A DNA stretch of 64,000 nucleotides from Bdellovibrionales bacterium (GTDB taxonomy: Bacteria > Bdellovibrionota > Bdellovibrionia > Bdellovibrionales > JAKFYE01), in the NCBI GenBank assembly GCA_021731045.1, contig JAKFYE010000039.1, positions 37,765 to 101,764 on the forward strand, given 5' to 3'. A program made the position numbers and the translations under genes. The notes below the pieces were generated by a model. It saw only the letters and a list, made by a program, of their open reading frames with translations. It was not told the origin of the DNA and searched no databases. This document shows positions 56,056 through 64,000 of the stretch, piece after piece (within the stretch, counting starts at the first letter, position 1; every line of letters begins with the position of its first letter).

Positions 56056-57078
56056 TTATAAAATGCCTTCTTTTTTTAATGCTCGCTCGAGATCTTTAAC
56101 ACGCGGTTGAAGTCCCACAGACATAAATTCAAGCTTATCTTCGATGAGAACTTTCAATTTAATCGCATCCTTTTCAGTCACAAAAATATGTTTGGCTTTT
56201 AATTCTGCGGCAGTCTTAAGAATTTTTTGTAGGTCCTGATCCGTATAAGCGTGATGGTCTTTAAACTCCACATGACCCACAATGGTTATAGGCATTTCGG
56301 TTGCCAGTAGGGAATAAAATGTTTTAGGTCTGCCGATTCCTGATACAAGTAAAATGGGTTCATTATTAAAATCTGATATTTGTACCTGACGGTGGTCAGC
56401 GATTCTATAGATGTCACCCAATTTATAATCCATACCAATAACATTTGTATGCGTAGAAACGAGTGACCGCGCAAATTCTCGCTGTTGAGGTTCCGCCAAA
56501 TTTTCTTTTGTTAATACGATGATTGCCGCACGATCTAGCTGCCAAAGGGCATCCCGCCCATACCCAGAAGGCAAAGGTAGATAATGCCATCGTGGTTCCG
56601 TCACATCGATCAAAACAATATCGACATCACGATGCAAACGAATATGCTGAAATCCATCATCTATTAAAATGATATCGGGGTTCATTTGCCTTTCGACTTC
56701 TAGACAGGTTTCTAACTTATTCGGACCAATAAAAACGGGAACCTGCGGAAATTTTTGTGCAATCAAACTGGGTTCATCGCCATAAAGTTCGGCGGCATTA
56801 GGACCAACTTGTACACGCGCCATGATTTTTTGCTGTATTTTGTAACTGCGAGAGACCACCACGACGCTTTTTCCGGTTTTTGCAAGCAAGCTAAGTATTT
56901 CTAAGACAAAAGGGGTTTTACCCGTTCCACCCGATGTTAAATTGCCGACACTAATGACAACCGGCTTTAATTTTTTAGGTTGAAAAATAAAACTATAGAG
57001 CAGTCGCCGAGTTTCTACCAAAAGCGCAAAAACAAAAGATACCGGCAGTAAAATCGTCAACCTGATAAACGTCATCAT
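56056..57078 (-). CDS. lpxK: Tetraacyldisaccharide 4'-kinase
   Basis: A 340-residue kinase with an N-terminal membrane anchor and Walker A VGNLTSGGTGKTPFVLE. Walker B and DGFQH (ILIDDGFQHIRLHRDVDIVLID) match LpxK. It phosphorylates the 4' position of the lipid A disaccharide. Its stop lies two bases before the acyltransferase start; its start overlaps lpxB by four bases. Its presence is notable because Bdellovibrio lipid A is reported to lack phosphate. Confidence 0.9.
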   Translation of the reverse strand: MMTFIRLTILLPVSFVFALLVETRRLLYSFIFQPKKLKPVVISVGNLTSGGTGKTPFVLEILSLLAKTGKSVVVVSRSYKIQQKIMARVQVGPNAAELYGDEPSLIAQKFPQVPVFIGPNKLETCLEVERQMNPDIILIDDGFQHIRLHRDVDIVLIDVTEPRWHYLPLPSGYGRDALWQLDRAAIIVLTKENLAEPQQREFARSLVSTHTNVIGMDYKLGDIYRIADHRQVQISDFNNEPILLVSGIGRPKTFYSLLATEMPITIVGHVEFKDHHAYTDQDLQKILKTAAELKAKHIFVTEKDAIKLKVLIEDKLEFMSVGLQPRVKDLERALKKEGIL

Positions 57079-58232
57079 AAGTAGCGTTCCAAAATTTGCG
57101 ACACACGCTCAGAAGCGCCTTTGCTTCCTAAACGCGTGTGAAGCTCTCCTAAGCCTTCGCGATGAGATTTTCTAACCTCTTCAGACTGAATTAAAATTTT
57201 CATTTCTTGCGTCAGTCGTTCTAGCGTGGCTTCGTCATTTTTTAGTTCTACCGATTGGCGACGCTCTAAAACAATATTAGAAAGACCAAAGTGTTTGAGA
57301 TTTCGTACCAGCGTCTCTCCAATGATTTTAGACAACCAATTGACAATATACATGATGACCATCGGCTTTTTCATGAGACCGACCATGAGTGTGGCTGTGC
57401 CCGAAGCACATAATACGACATCGGTAAGGGCAATCATTTCAAAAGGTTCTTTTTTGATGAGCACGATCGGAAACTCAATATTACCCAACTGACTTTGCAA
57501 TTGTTCAACGGTCAACGTCGGCGCAACCAATAGTGCCACCTGAAGTTTGGGAAATTCTTTGATTAGTCTGCGTGCGACTTCAATTTGTACCAGGAGGTGA
57601 TGATGAATCTCAGAGCGACGACTGCCCGGCATAAGTCCCAGCACCAACCGATCGTTGGTGAGCCCGTAGCGGGCACGCTCCATTTCAATTTTAGATTGGT
57701 TCCATAAATCGTCGTGCATCTCATCTAAAATTGGGTGCCCAACAAATTCAGCATCCACATTATTTTTTTTATAAAAATCGACTTCGAATGGCAGTAACAC
57801 CAACATTTTATCTACATATTTACGAATTGTTTTTACGCGACCTTTGCGCCACGCCCACACTTGAGGCGAAATATAGTAGATAACTTTAATTCCTAATTTT
57901 TTAAGTCTCTTTGCAAGAAGCAAATTAAAATCGGGATAATCTAGTAACAAAGCAAATTTAGGTTTACGTTTTTCGGCTTCACGTTCAAGTGCTTTAAATG
58001 CACCCGAAATTTTATTCCATTCTCGAAAAACTTCTTGAATCCCGACTACCGCCATTTCTTCCGAACGACCTAAGCATTCAAAACCGAGAGCCTCCATTTC
58101 GCGACTTCCGACGCCAAAGGCTTTGATATCTAATTGTTTTTCTTTCCAGACTTTGAGCAGACGAGCCGCATACGAAGCACTCGACGCCTCACCTGCAACA
58201 ATTAAAACACTATGATTTTCTGATGGATTCAA
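57075..58232 (-). CDS. lpxB: Lipid-A-disaccharide synthase
   Basis: A 385-residue GT19 enzyme. It opens VLIVAGEASSASYAARLL and has ALLLDYPDFNLLLAKRLKKLGIKVIYYISPQVWAW, with conserved LMPGSRRSEI and CASGTATL. It joins UDP-diacyl-glucosamine to lipid X at the inner membrane. It overlaps the oxidoreductase gene by 23 bases and lpxK by four. Confidence 0.95.
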   Translation of the reverse strand: MNPSENHSVLIVAGEASSASYAARLLKVWKEKQLDIKAFGVGSREMEALGFECLGRSEEMAVVGIQEVFREWNKISGAFKALEREAEKRKPKFALLLDYPDFNLLLAKRLKKLGIKVIYYISPQVWAWRKGRVKTIRKYVDKMLVLLPFEVDFYKKNNVDAEFVGHPILDEMHDDLWNQSKIEMERARYGLTNDRLVLGLMPGSRRSEIHHHLLVQIEVARRLIKEFPKLQVALLVAPTLTVEQLQSQLGNIEFPIVLIKKEPFEMIALTDVVLCASGTATLMVGLMKKPMVIMYIVNWLSKIIGETLVRNLKHFGLSNIVLERRQSVELKNDEATLERLTQEMKILIQSEEVRKSHREGLGELHTRLGSKGASERVSQILERYL

Positions 58233-59148
58233 GGACCTGCTCCATAAGGGCTATTGCTAAAACACCCTGACTTGCCGGAATCGCACATGGAATTTCCCCA
58301 CGCACTGCCTGTAAGAAAGCTTTAGTTTCTTCAAGCATCGCATCCTTTTTTTCTACGGTTTCAACGGACTGAAGCGGAGGAGTCGTCGCATGGATATCTG
58401 AAATTCGACGCTCAATTTTAGTTAAAGTTCCTGATCCTAAATCTGCAAAATAGTGCATACGATCACCGTAGACAGACACCGACCTCACCGCGTGCGGGTA
58501 CACACGATTTGCCGAAATCATACCTTTGCGACCAGATTTAAATGTAAAGGTCGCTTGAGCGATATCAAAGGTATTAGTTAAAACTTTACTACCAACGGCG
58601 CGTACACTGACAACTTCGTCTTTCATAATCGATGTCATAAGATCAATATCGTGAATCATCAAATCGGTGACCACATCTACATCTAAGGCACGCGGTTTAA
58701 AGGGGGCCATTCGAAAAGCTTCAAATGCAACCGGCGTAAATTCATTTTTGGTCAGCGCCACAAAAGAAGGATTAAACCGTTCAATATGTCCGACTTGTAA
58801 AACAAGTTTTTTGGTGTTCGCGATTTTTTCAAGCTCTTGTGCTTGCTTAAGAGTTGCGGCCATAGGTTTTTCAACTAAAAGATGAATGCCTGCATTAAGA
58901 AGAGATTTTGCAACATCGTAATGTGTGGTGGTAGTTGTCGCAACCGTAGCAACGTCTATCTTCCCAATTAAATCTTCGACGTTAGAAAAGGCTTTAACAT
59001 TGAGTTCGTCAGCCACTCGCTTTGCATTTTCAGAAAAAGTATCGCAGACCCCAACAAATTCCACCTGATCCGAAAGCGACGCGTATTTTTGCGCGTGAAA
59101 ACGGCCCAGATACCCCACTCCGATAACGGCCGCACGGAGCTTTTTCAT
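58210..59148 (-). CDS. Gfo/Idh/MocA oxidoreductase, possible UDP-GlcNAc 3-dehydrogenase (GnnA-like)
   Basis: A 312-residue Rossmann oxidoreductase: VIGVGYLGRFHAQKYA (NAD loop), VATVATTTTTHYDVA and LVEKPMAATLKQA with the family EKP motif, then a C-terminal sheet. It sits between lpxA and lpxB, overlapping both. In Leptospira and Acidithiobacillus the Gfo/Idh enzyme GnnA, encoded beside lpxA, oxidises UDP-GlcNAc at C3 so that the aminotransferase GnnB can make the 3-amino sugar. That would fit the 2,3-diamino lipid A backbone reported for Bdellovibrio. A gnnB is not in this window, so the assignment is inference. Confidence 0.75.
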   Translation of the reverse strand: MKKLRAAVIGVGYLGRFHAQKYASLSDQVEFVGVCDTFSENAKRVADELNVKAFSNVEDLIGKIDVATVATTTTTHYDVAKSLLNAGIHLLVEKPMAATLKQAQELEKIANTKKLVLQVGHIERFNPSFVALTKNEFTPVAFEAFRMAPFKPRALDVDVVTDLMIHDIDLMTSIMKDEVVSVRAVGSKVLTNTFDIAQATFTFKSGRKGMISANRVYPHAVRSVSVYGDRMHYFADLGSGTLTKIERRISDIHATTPPLQSVETVEKKDAMLEETKAFLQAVRGEIPCAIPASQGVLAIALMEQVLESIRKS

Positions 59149-59927
59149 TTTGCCAAACCTCGTTTTGATTTTTCAGCAAACTCGATCAAATATTTAATCT
59201 CTTTAGTAGGACGACACTCTTCGCGTACGCGATGAATACCTTCGGCAATCGTACTTGATCCGCGAATTAAAAATCGGACGGCTCGGTGAACATTTTCAAC
59301 ATCATCCATAGGCATGCCGCCACGCTCGAGACCAACTTTATTGGTCGCGCGCATCACCGCATGATTACCGGCAGAAATTGTGTACGGTAGAACATCTTTA
59401 TTTACCGAACTATAGCCCCCAATAAAGCAAGAATCTCCAACGCGAACAAATTGATTAAACGCGCAGACACCGCCAATTGTTGTTTTACTTCCGAGTTCTA
59501 CGTGCCCTGCAAACTGACATGAATTTGCGACAAAATTTCCGTTACCAACAATGCAGTCGTGACCAAAATGAACATATGCCATAAAAAGATTGTCGTTTCC
59601 GATAACGGTTTCGGAATGACCTTTAAGCGTACCTAAACTGACCGTTACGCATTCTCGAAATTGATTTCCGTTACCGATAATGACTTTGGTGTCTTCACCT
59701 TTATAACTGCGATCTTGAGGGTATCCCCCAATCACACTGCCGGCAAAAAAATGATTGTGCTCACCGATTTCGACTATCCCGTGTTCGTTACCGATCCGCA
59801 CGTGACTATCGAGCTTAGTGCCCTTTCCGATTCGTACTTTGCCTTCGACGAGACAAAACGGACCGATATCCGCTTCAGGATGAACGTTGGCTTCTTTTGA
59901 TATAACGGATGTGGGATGAATGCCCAT
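59145..59927 (-). CDS. lpxA: UDP-N-acetylglucosamine O- or N-acyltransferase
   Basis: From the ATG at 59927, after GAGG, the product is 260 residues of left-handed beta-helix hexapeptide repeats. It opens IHPTSVISKEANVHPEADIG and carries the catalytic His region FMAYVHFGHDCIVG. A 27-residue longer frame would start inside fabZ and is rejected. It begins lipid A synthesis by acylating the 3 position of UDP-GlcNAc, or the amino sugar if GnnA-like chemistry applies. Acyl-chain length cannot be told. Confidence 0.93.
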   Translation of the reverse strand: MGIHPTSVISKEANVHPEADIGPFCLVEGKVRIGKGTKLDSHVRIGNEHGIVEIGEHNHFFAGSVIGGYPQDRSYKGEDTKVIIGNGNQFRECVTVSLGTLKGHSETVIGNDNLFMAYVHFGHDCIVGNGNFVANSCQFAGHVELGSKTTIGGVCAFNQFVRVGDSCFIGGYSSVNKDVLPYTISAGNHAVMRATNKVGLERGGMPMDDVENVHRAVRFLIRGSSTIAEGIHRVREECRPTKEIKYLIEFAEKSKRGLAK

Positions 59928-59934
59928 TAAAACC

Positions 59935-60393
59935 TCAAACCATCTTCGCCATGATTTCAGCTTCCGCGACGAGATCGTCTCCCACTTTCGCAAGCCCTTC
60001 AAAAACAAAGAGCGTGCCTTTATCTTTTAAACATCTAACCTCTAAAATTAATTGATCGCCCGGAGTTACGAGTTTACGAAATTTCGCTTTATCAATGCTC
60101 AGAATATAAAATGTCCAACGACCGCCGCCTGGCTTTGGCTTATAAGCTAACAGAGCCGCGGCTTGCGCCATTGCTTCTACGATCAGCACTCCTGGCATAA
60201 TAGGATTTCCCGGAAAGTGCCCTTGAAAAAATGGCTCGTTAAACGTGACGTTCTTAATCGCTCGCAAAACCGTATCGACCGCATTTTTTTCGTGCGGATC
60301 TTTGCTCAAAGATAAAACTCTGTCTATCAACAGAAAAGGATATCGATGAGGAAGAATATCAAATAATTCCGTGATCGGCAGAGGCATCTTCAT
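59935..60393 (-). CDS. fabZ: 3-hydroxyacyl-ACP dehydratase FabZ
   Basis: A 152-residue hot-dog dehydratase: HRYPFLLIDRVL with the catalytic His in GHFPGNPIMPGVLIVEAMAQ, including the conserved Glu. It makes trans-2-enoyl-ACP in fatty acid elongation and competes with LpxA for 3-hydroxyacyl-ACP. It has seven bases before lpxA and two bases after the Skp-like gene. Order bamA-skp-fabZ-lpxA is standard except that lpxD is missing. Confidence 0.95.
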   Translation of the reverse strand: MKMPLPITELFDILPHRYPFLLIDRVLSLSKDPHEKNAVDTVLRAIKNVTFNEPFFQGHFPGNPIMPGVLIVEAMAQAAALLAYKPKPGGGRWTFYILSIDKAKFRKLVTPGDQLILEVRCLKDKGTLFVFEGLAKVGDDLVAEAEIMAKMV

Positions 60394-60395
60394 AT

Positions 60396-60908
60396 TTACT
60401 TGGCCTTTTCAAACGCCGCGACGACTTCATCTGTAATTTCAGTTTCTTTTTTCGCCCACAAAATCACATTATTGGCGCCTCTTTCGAGAACTATGTCGTA
60501 GCCTTTATCTTTTGAGATTTGCTCGATAATTTTAGCCATTTTATCTAGGATCGGCTTAGTTAAATCGGCTTCACGTTTTTGAATTTCTTGTTGTGATTGC
60601 CCCACCAGTTTTTGGTAAGCAAACATTTCTTCTTGAAACTCTTGTTGTTTCTTTGTGCGAACGTCGTCTGAAAGCACCATGGCTTTTTTCTCGAGGTCTT
60701 CTTGCATTTTTTTAAGTTTTTCTTCGGTGCCTTGGAGTTTCTTTTTCTTTGCGTTGTATTCGGATTCTAATTCTTTTTTAGCCTTCGCTCCATCTTTAGT
60801 CGCTTGAATGGCTTTTTGCATATCAATAAACACAACTTTTGTATCAGCTGCGAAACCCGTCACAGAAACGGCCGTCGCACATAAGGCAGCAAACATATAT
60901 TTCTTCAT
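60396..60908 (-). CDS. skp: OmpH/Skp periplasmic chaperone
   Basis: A 170-residue protein with a signal peptide (cleavage near TGFAAD), then VVFIDMQKAIQ and a long Lys/Glu/Gln-rich coiled coil. The end is a short strand (VILWAKKETEITDEVV). Skp trimers hold unfolded outer-membrane proteins on the way to BamA. It lies 20 bases after bamA with a clear GAGGAG, consistent with one operon. Confidence 0.9.
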   Translation of the reverse strand: MKKYMFAALCATAVSVTGFAADTKVVFIDMQKAIQATKDGAKAKKELESEYNAKKKKLQGTEEKLKKMQEDLEKKAMVLSDDVRTKKQQEFQEEMFAYQKLVGQSQQEIQKREADLTKPILDKMAKIIEQISKDKGYDIVLERGANNVILWAKKETEITDEVVAAFEKAK

Positions 60909-60928
60909 TTTTATCTCCTCTAATAAAA

Positions 60929-63421
60929 TTAAAATGGTGAACCAATTGCAAATTCAAAGTTTGAGGCCGCATCCCCCGGACGCTTGTCGATAGGGAAGCC
61001 CCATTCAAAACGTAGCGGTCCGATTGGTGAGAACCATCTAAATCCAAAACCATAATCACTTCTAAAATCTCCGGCCATCAACACGTCATCGGCATTCCCG
61101 ATGTCATAAAATAAAACGCCTTTAATCCCGGCTTCGCTGATCAACGGAAACTCTAATTCTAAGTTGTAATACGCTTGTTGCGTGCCCCCGTAAGGAACCC
61201 ATCTATCGTTACCCAACTTTTTTTGTTTCTCGGATTCTTTCTTCTTTCCGACCGAGAACCAATAGTAACCACGCAAAGAATTCGCTCCCCCAAGAAGGTA
61301 CAACTCGTTAAACGGAGGGCCTTCAGGATTCGAAGAAATAATTGTCGCGTACGTTACATTGTTTCTCAGTACAAAATCCCAAAATATTTTTTTGTAATAG
61401 CGAGTGTTAAAGTAGCCTTTGTCGTATTTTAAATTTCCGCCAAGACCTGCTTTTTCCCAAGAGGCACTACTATAGAAACCATTACTTGGAGTAAAGCGGT
61501 CATCGCGCTTATCATACTCAAGAGTAAATGTGACGGAGCTTGTGTTCCCGTTTGCAGTTTTGACCGGATATAAAACCTCATCGAACGTACTCATCCATGT
61601 TCCGGGTACTGTTGGATCTGGTACGTCGTCACCGCCTGGATTGATTTTCGTATTATCGTTCTTGTAGCGAATGTACCCCTCTAGATAAGGCGCGAGGGGA
61701 TGTCCTAAGCGAAGCGCAGCCCCCTGTTTAATTTCGGTGTAAATATCACGTTTAATTTCACTTCGGTATAGATCCCCACCTACTGACCATTTTGTATCGT
61801 AAAAATAAGGCTCCGTGAAACTGAGTTTGAAAACTGTTGTTTGCTTACTTAAGTCCGCTGTCACTCCTAGCTTTTGACCTTTACCAAAAAGGTTTGTCTG
61901 TTGGAGTTGTCCGTTAAATACAAAAGCTGAGAAGGAGCTGTAACCTGCACCCACTTGAATACTTCCTGTATTTCGCTCTTTGACTGCGACGTCTAAATCT
62001 TGAATGTCAGGTTTGTCGATCGGCGTCTTGGAATTAAAATTTACTTCTTCAAAATATCCGAGACGCTTCACCTTATCTATCGACTCACGTTTTCGGGTTT
62101 CGTTATAAAGCTCGCCTTCGCGAATTTCAAATTCACGTCGTAACACTTTATCGCGTGTCTTTGTATTGCCCACGACGTTGAATTCGCCAAAGTAAACTTT
62201 ATTGCCCTTGTCGATTTCAAACGTAATGTCGACGAGCTTTTCTTTTTCGCGAACTTGCGTACGTGGAATAATGTTGGCGTAAGCGTATCCTAAATCCCCA
62301 TATTTCGCCTGCAGTTCTCTTAAGTCCAACTGCAAAGTTTCGTAAGAAAAAATGCCCGCATCTTTGATTTTAATAGCTTCAAAAAGTTCGTCTCGCGTGT
62401 AGAGAAGGTCTCCAGAAAAATCCACGTTGCCCACGCTGAACTGATCGCCCTCTTCGATTCGCATCGAAATATAAATATTCTTTTTATCAGGCGTGACCGT
62501 CACTTCAGGTTTTCCGACTTGGACTTGTACGTACCCCTGGTTGAAATACAGATATTGAATCACCTGCATATCACGGTCAAAGGCCTCTTGTTTGTAAGAT
62601 CCCGAGCTGCTCAGAAAACTAAAGAAGCCGTCTTCTTTTGTCGCCATGATGTTGAGGATTTCACCGTCTTTAATGCTACGATTGCCAACAAAAAAAACTT
62701 TTTTCACTCGCACTTTGTCGTTCTCTTGAACATCAAAAATAACTTTGACGCTTTCGCCCGCTTGAACCTCTTCGATTTTGTGTTTCACCCGCGCGAGAAA
62801 ATAACCTTTGTCTTCGTACGCCTTAAGAAGTTTAGTCTCGGCATCTTGAATACGGCTTTGGCTTAAAATTTCATACGCCTTTAAGCCTGTGGCAGTCGCC
62901 AAGTCGTCATCATTGATTTCTTCATTGCCGTTATAAACAAATTCGATAACCGAAGGTTTTTCCATTACGGTATACGTTAATTCAATCCCTTGTGCGGTCA
63001 CGACCTGATCGACTTCGACATTGTAGAAGTAGTTCATACCGTAAATGGCAAGAACGTCTTCGCGAACGCGCTCGCGGTCCAAAGGCTCACCGATTTTAGA
63101 TTTTAATTTTGCGATAATCGCATCGGCTTCAATTTTTTTATTCCCTTTAACATGAAAAACCGCAACATTGCCTTTACTGAGCGAAGGTGGCTTTTTTGTT
63201 GCCGCCGATTTTTTTGCGGCTGGAGACGCCGCTTTATCTGGAGATTTCTTAGGCTGTGTTTTGGTCTCAGTCGCAACCGGGCTTGTCACTTTCGCGTCTT
63301 GAGACACCGGCGCCGTTTTTTTTGCAGGAAGTTTTTTTGTTTGAGCTTGCGAAAAATGAATAAGACCTAGGTCTAGGTAGACAGACGCACACAAAGATAA
63401 AACTAGAAACCGTTTCGTCAA
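60929..63421 (-). CDS. bamA: Outer-membrane assembly factor BamA
   Basis: An 830-residue protein with a signal peptide, five POTRA domains (about 85-440) and a 16-stranded barrel. GGANSLRGYY lies in the late barrel and the chain ends ASNFEFAIGSPF. VDLRELQ-like strand pairs mark the POTRAs. The usual mature start is extended here by a Lys/Pro/Ala/Ser/Thr-rich linker (about residues 28-85). This linker is low-complexity and not part of the fold. It leads the envelope operon. Confidence 0.95.
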   Translation of the reverse strand: MTKRFLVLSLCASVYLDLGLIHFSQAQTKKLPAKKTAPVSQDAKVTSPVATETKTQPKKSPDKAASPAAKKSAATKKPPSLSKGNVAVFHVKGNKKIEADAIIAKLKSKIGEPLDRERVREDVLAIYGMNYFYNVEVDQVVTAQGIELTYTVMEKPSVIEFVYNGNEEINDDDLATATGLKAYEILSQSRIQDAETKLLKAYEDKGYFLARVKHKIEEVQAGESVKVIFDVQENDKVRVKKVFFVGNRSIKDGEILNIMATKEDGFFSFLSSSGSYKQEAFDRDMQVIQYLYFNQGYVQVQVGKPEVTVTPDKKNIYISMRIEEGDQFSVGNVDFSGDLLYTRDELFEAIKIKDAGIFSYETLQLDLRELQAKYGDLGYAYANIIPRTQVREKEKLVDITFEIDKGNKVYFGEFNVVGNTKTRDKVLRREFEIREGELYNETRKRESIDKVKRLGYFEEVNFNSKTPIDKPDIQDLDVAVKERNTGSIQVGAGYSSFSAFVFNGQLQQTNLFGKGQKLGVTADLSKQTTVFKLSFTEPYFYDTKWSVGGDLYRSEIKRDIYTEIKQGAALRLGHPLAPYLEGYIRYKNDNTKINPGGDDVPDPTVPGTWMSTFDEVLYPVKTANGNTSSVTFTLEYDKRDDRFTPSNGFYSSASWEKAGLGGNLKYDKGYFNTRYYKKIFWDFVLRNNVTYATIISSNPEGPPFNELYLLGGANSLRGYYWFSVGKKKESEKQKKLGNDRWVPYGGTQQAYYNLELEFPLISEAGIKGVLFYDIGNADDVLMAGDFRSDYGFGFRWFSPIGPLRFEWGFPIDKRPGDAASNFEFAIGSPF

Positions 63422-63838
63422 AGCTGCAAAACTCCCACAGGATTAGGGCTTAAAAATTCTTGAATGAATAGATCGAGAGTTAACGTCAATATTCAACCCG
63501 TGACCAGCGTAATTCATCAATGAATTTAATAGCTTATTTCAATTCAAAAGAAGCGTAGCGTGCTTATTCGCAATTTGTCAAAAAAACGGACCAAATGACG
63601 CTCTACAAATTTCTACACGACTCAACGAGCTAAGTTGTTGAAATGAAGCCATCTTATTTCAAAAATGCTTAAAAAATAATCAGATCTGATCCGCAAGGAA
63701 TCACCTATGTTGGACAACTAGCCATAGAAAACAAGTTCCAGCGCTGGGAGTTTTTTGAAGCCCGTATCGAGTCATCCTCATAAATTCTGCGCGATTCAAT
63801 ACAGAGCTGTACCAAAAGGGAGTGTTTTTGGTAGGATG
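63422..63838. other. Upstream region of the bamA operon
   Basis: Roughly 400 bp before bamA that should hold its promoter. No gene, terminator or repeat could be supported. A 76-residue minus-strand frame at 63705-63935 has no recognised similarity and is not called. Confidence 0.5.
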
Positions 63839-64000
63839 CTATTTTATAGAAAACCAAAATGAATTTCGATAATTCGCGGGTAAGGAAGGGCCAGAATACC
63901 CACTCTTTAAGCTGTTTGCAGTTAGACCACCGCACTGACCCGTAGGGTAAGAGCCTCGATCCATAACTTGGTAGAGAGGTCGAAAATAGTATTGCTGTCT
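63839..64000 (-). CDS. Possible 3' end of a gene entering from the right edge
   Basis: A minus-strand frame is open from the window edge to a TAG at 63839, giving 53 residues rich in Gly, Tyr and Ser, ending YRNSFWFSIK. It could be the C-terminus of a secreted protein. No family was recognised, and the length is within what chance allows. Confidence 0.3.
   Translation of the reverse strand, partial: RQQYYFRPLYQVMDRGSYPTGQCGGLTANSLKSGYSGPSLPANYRNSFWFSIK

Noticed and set aside
63705..63935. 76-residue minus-strand frame near the right edge
   Set aside because: No similarity recognised; a second frame in the same stretch is open too, so neither is convincing.

Overview
The window looks like chromosomal DNA of a Gram-negative bacterium, most likely a member of the Bdellovibrionota (Bdellovibrio-like Oligoflexia). 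The evidence is indirect: many large secreted lipoproteins, a complete type IV pilus core with sigma-54 regulation, a bamA/lpx outer-membrane operon carrying an extra Gfo/Idh gene, an L,D-transpeptidase, and small outer-membrane barrels. No rRNA, tRNA, CRISPR array, transposase or phage gene was seen. TAG, TAA and TGA all serve as stop codons.

Layout. 1-7 kb: the 5' part of a trehalose-phosphatase gene, three secreted or outer-membrane proteins, a small lipoprotein, and a dapB interrupted by one in-frame TGA. 7.5-9.4 kb: a PadR repressor translationally coupled to a HAAS-type membrane protein. 9.4-21 kb: a tightly overlapping surface-glycan gene set made of a HAD phosphatase, a class II aldolase, a tandem double nucleotidyltransferase, a GT2, a membrane glycosyltransferase-like protein fused to a uridine-kinase-like domain, and a GDPD-like protein. 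It is preceded by an MBOAT/SGNH O-acetylation pair and a lipoprotein polysaccharide lyase. 21-33 kb: a PilZ-like protein, a full-length ABCC-type exporter, a thioredoxin-like protein, an L,D-transpeptidase, a transglutaminase-elicitor-like protein, RmuC, a GT2 and small barrels. 33-36.5 kb: dnaJ followed by dnaK. 36.7-46.4 kb: pilA, pilR, pilS, pilC, pilT and pilB, ending upstream at a degenerate shikimate-dehydrogenase-like gene. 46.5-51 kb: ribF, divergent from a CHASE2 histidine kinase and its sigma-54 response regulator. 51-63.4 kb: two GT9 heptosyltransferase-like genes and then the envelope operon read from bamA through skp, fabZ, lpxA, a gnnA-like oxidoreductase, lpxB, lpxK and lpxL to a DUF3108 lipoprotein.

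The most unusual feature is a family of three long palindromic intergenic elements (A at 50885-51220, B at 53446-53741, C at 53839-54054). Each carries a conserved 114-117 nt core inside long inverted arms. The arms differ between copies, but the differences are matched on both sides so pairing is kept. The core of C lies in the opposite orientation to those of A and B. In A an outer pair of 44-nt arms includes the last codons of the neighbouring gene. Two unrelated perfect hairpins occur at 25658-25735 and 32542-32602.

Functionally the window centres on the cell envelope: lipid A and outer-membrane biogenesis, surface polysaccharide synthesis and modification, peptidoglycan cross-linking and type IV pili. 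In Bdellovibrio such functions bear on prey attachment and invasion, but that link is by analogy, not shown by this sequence.
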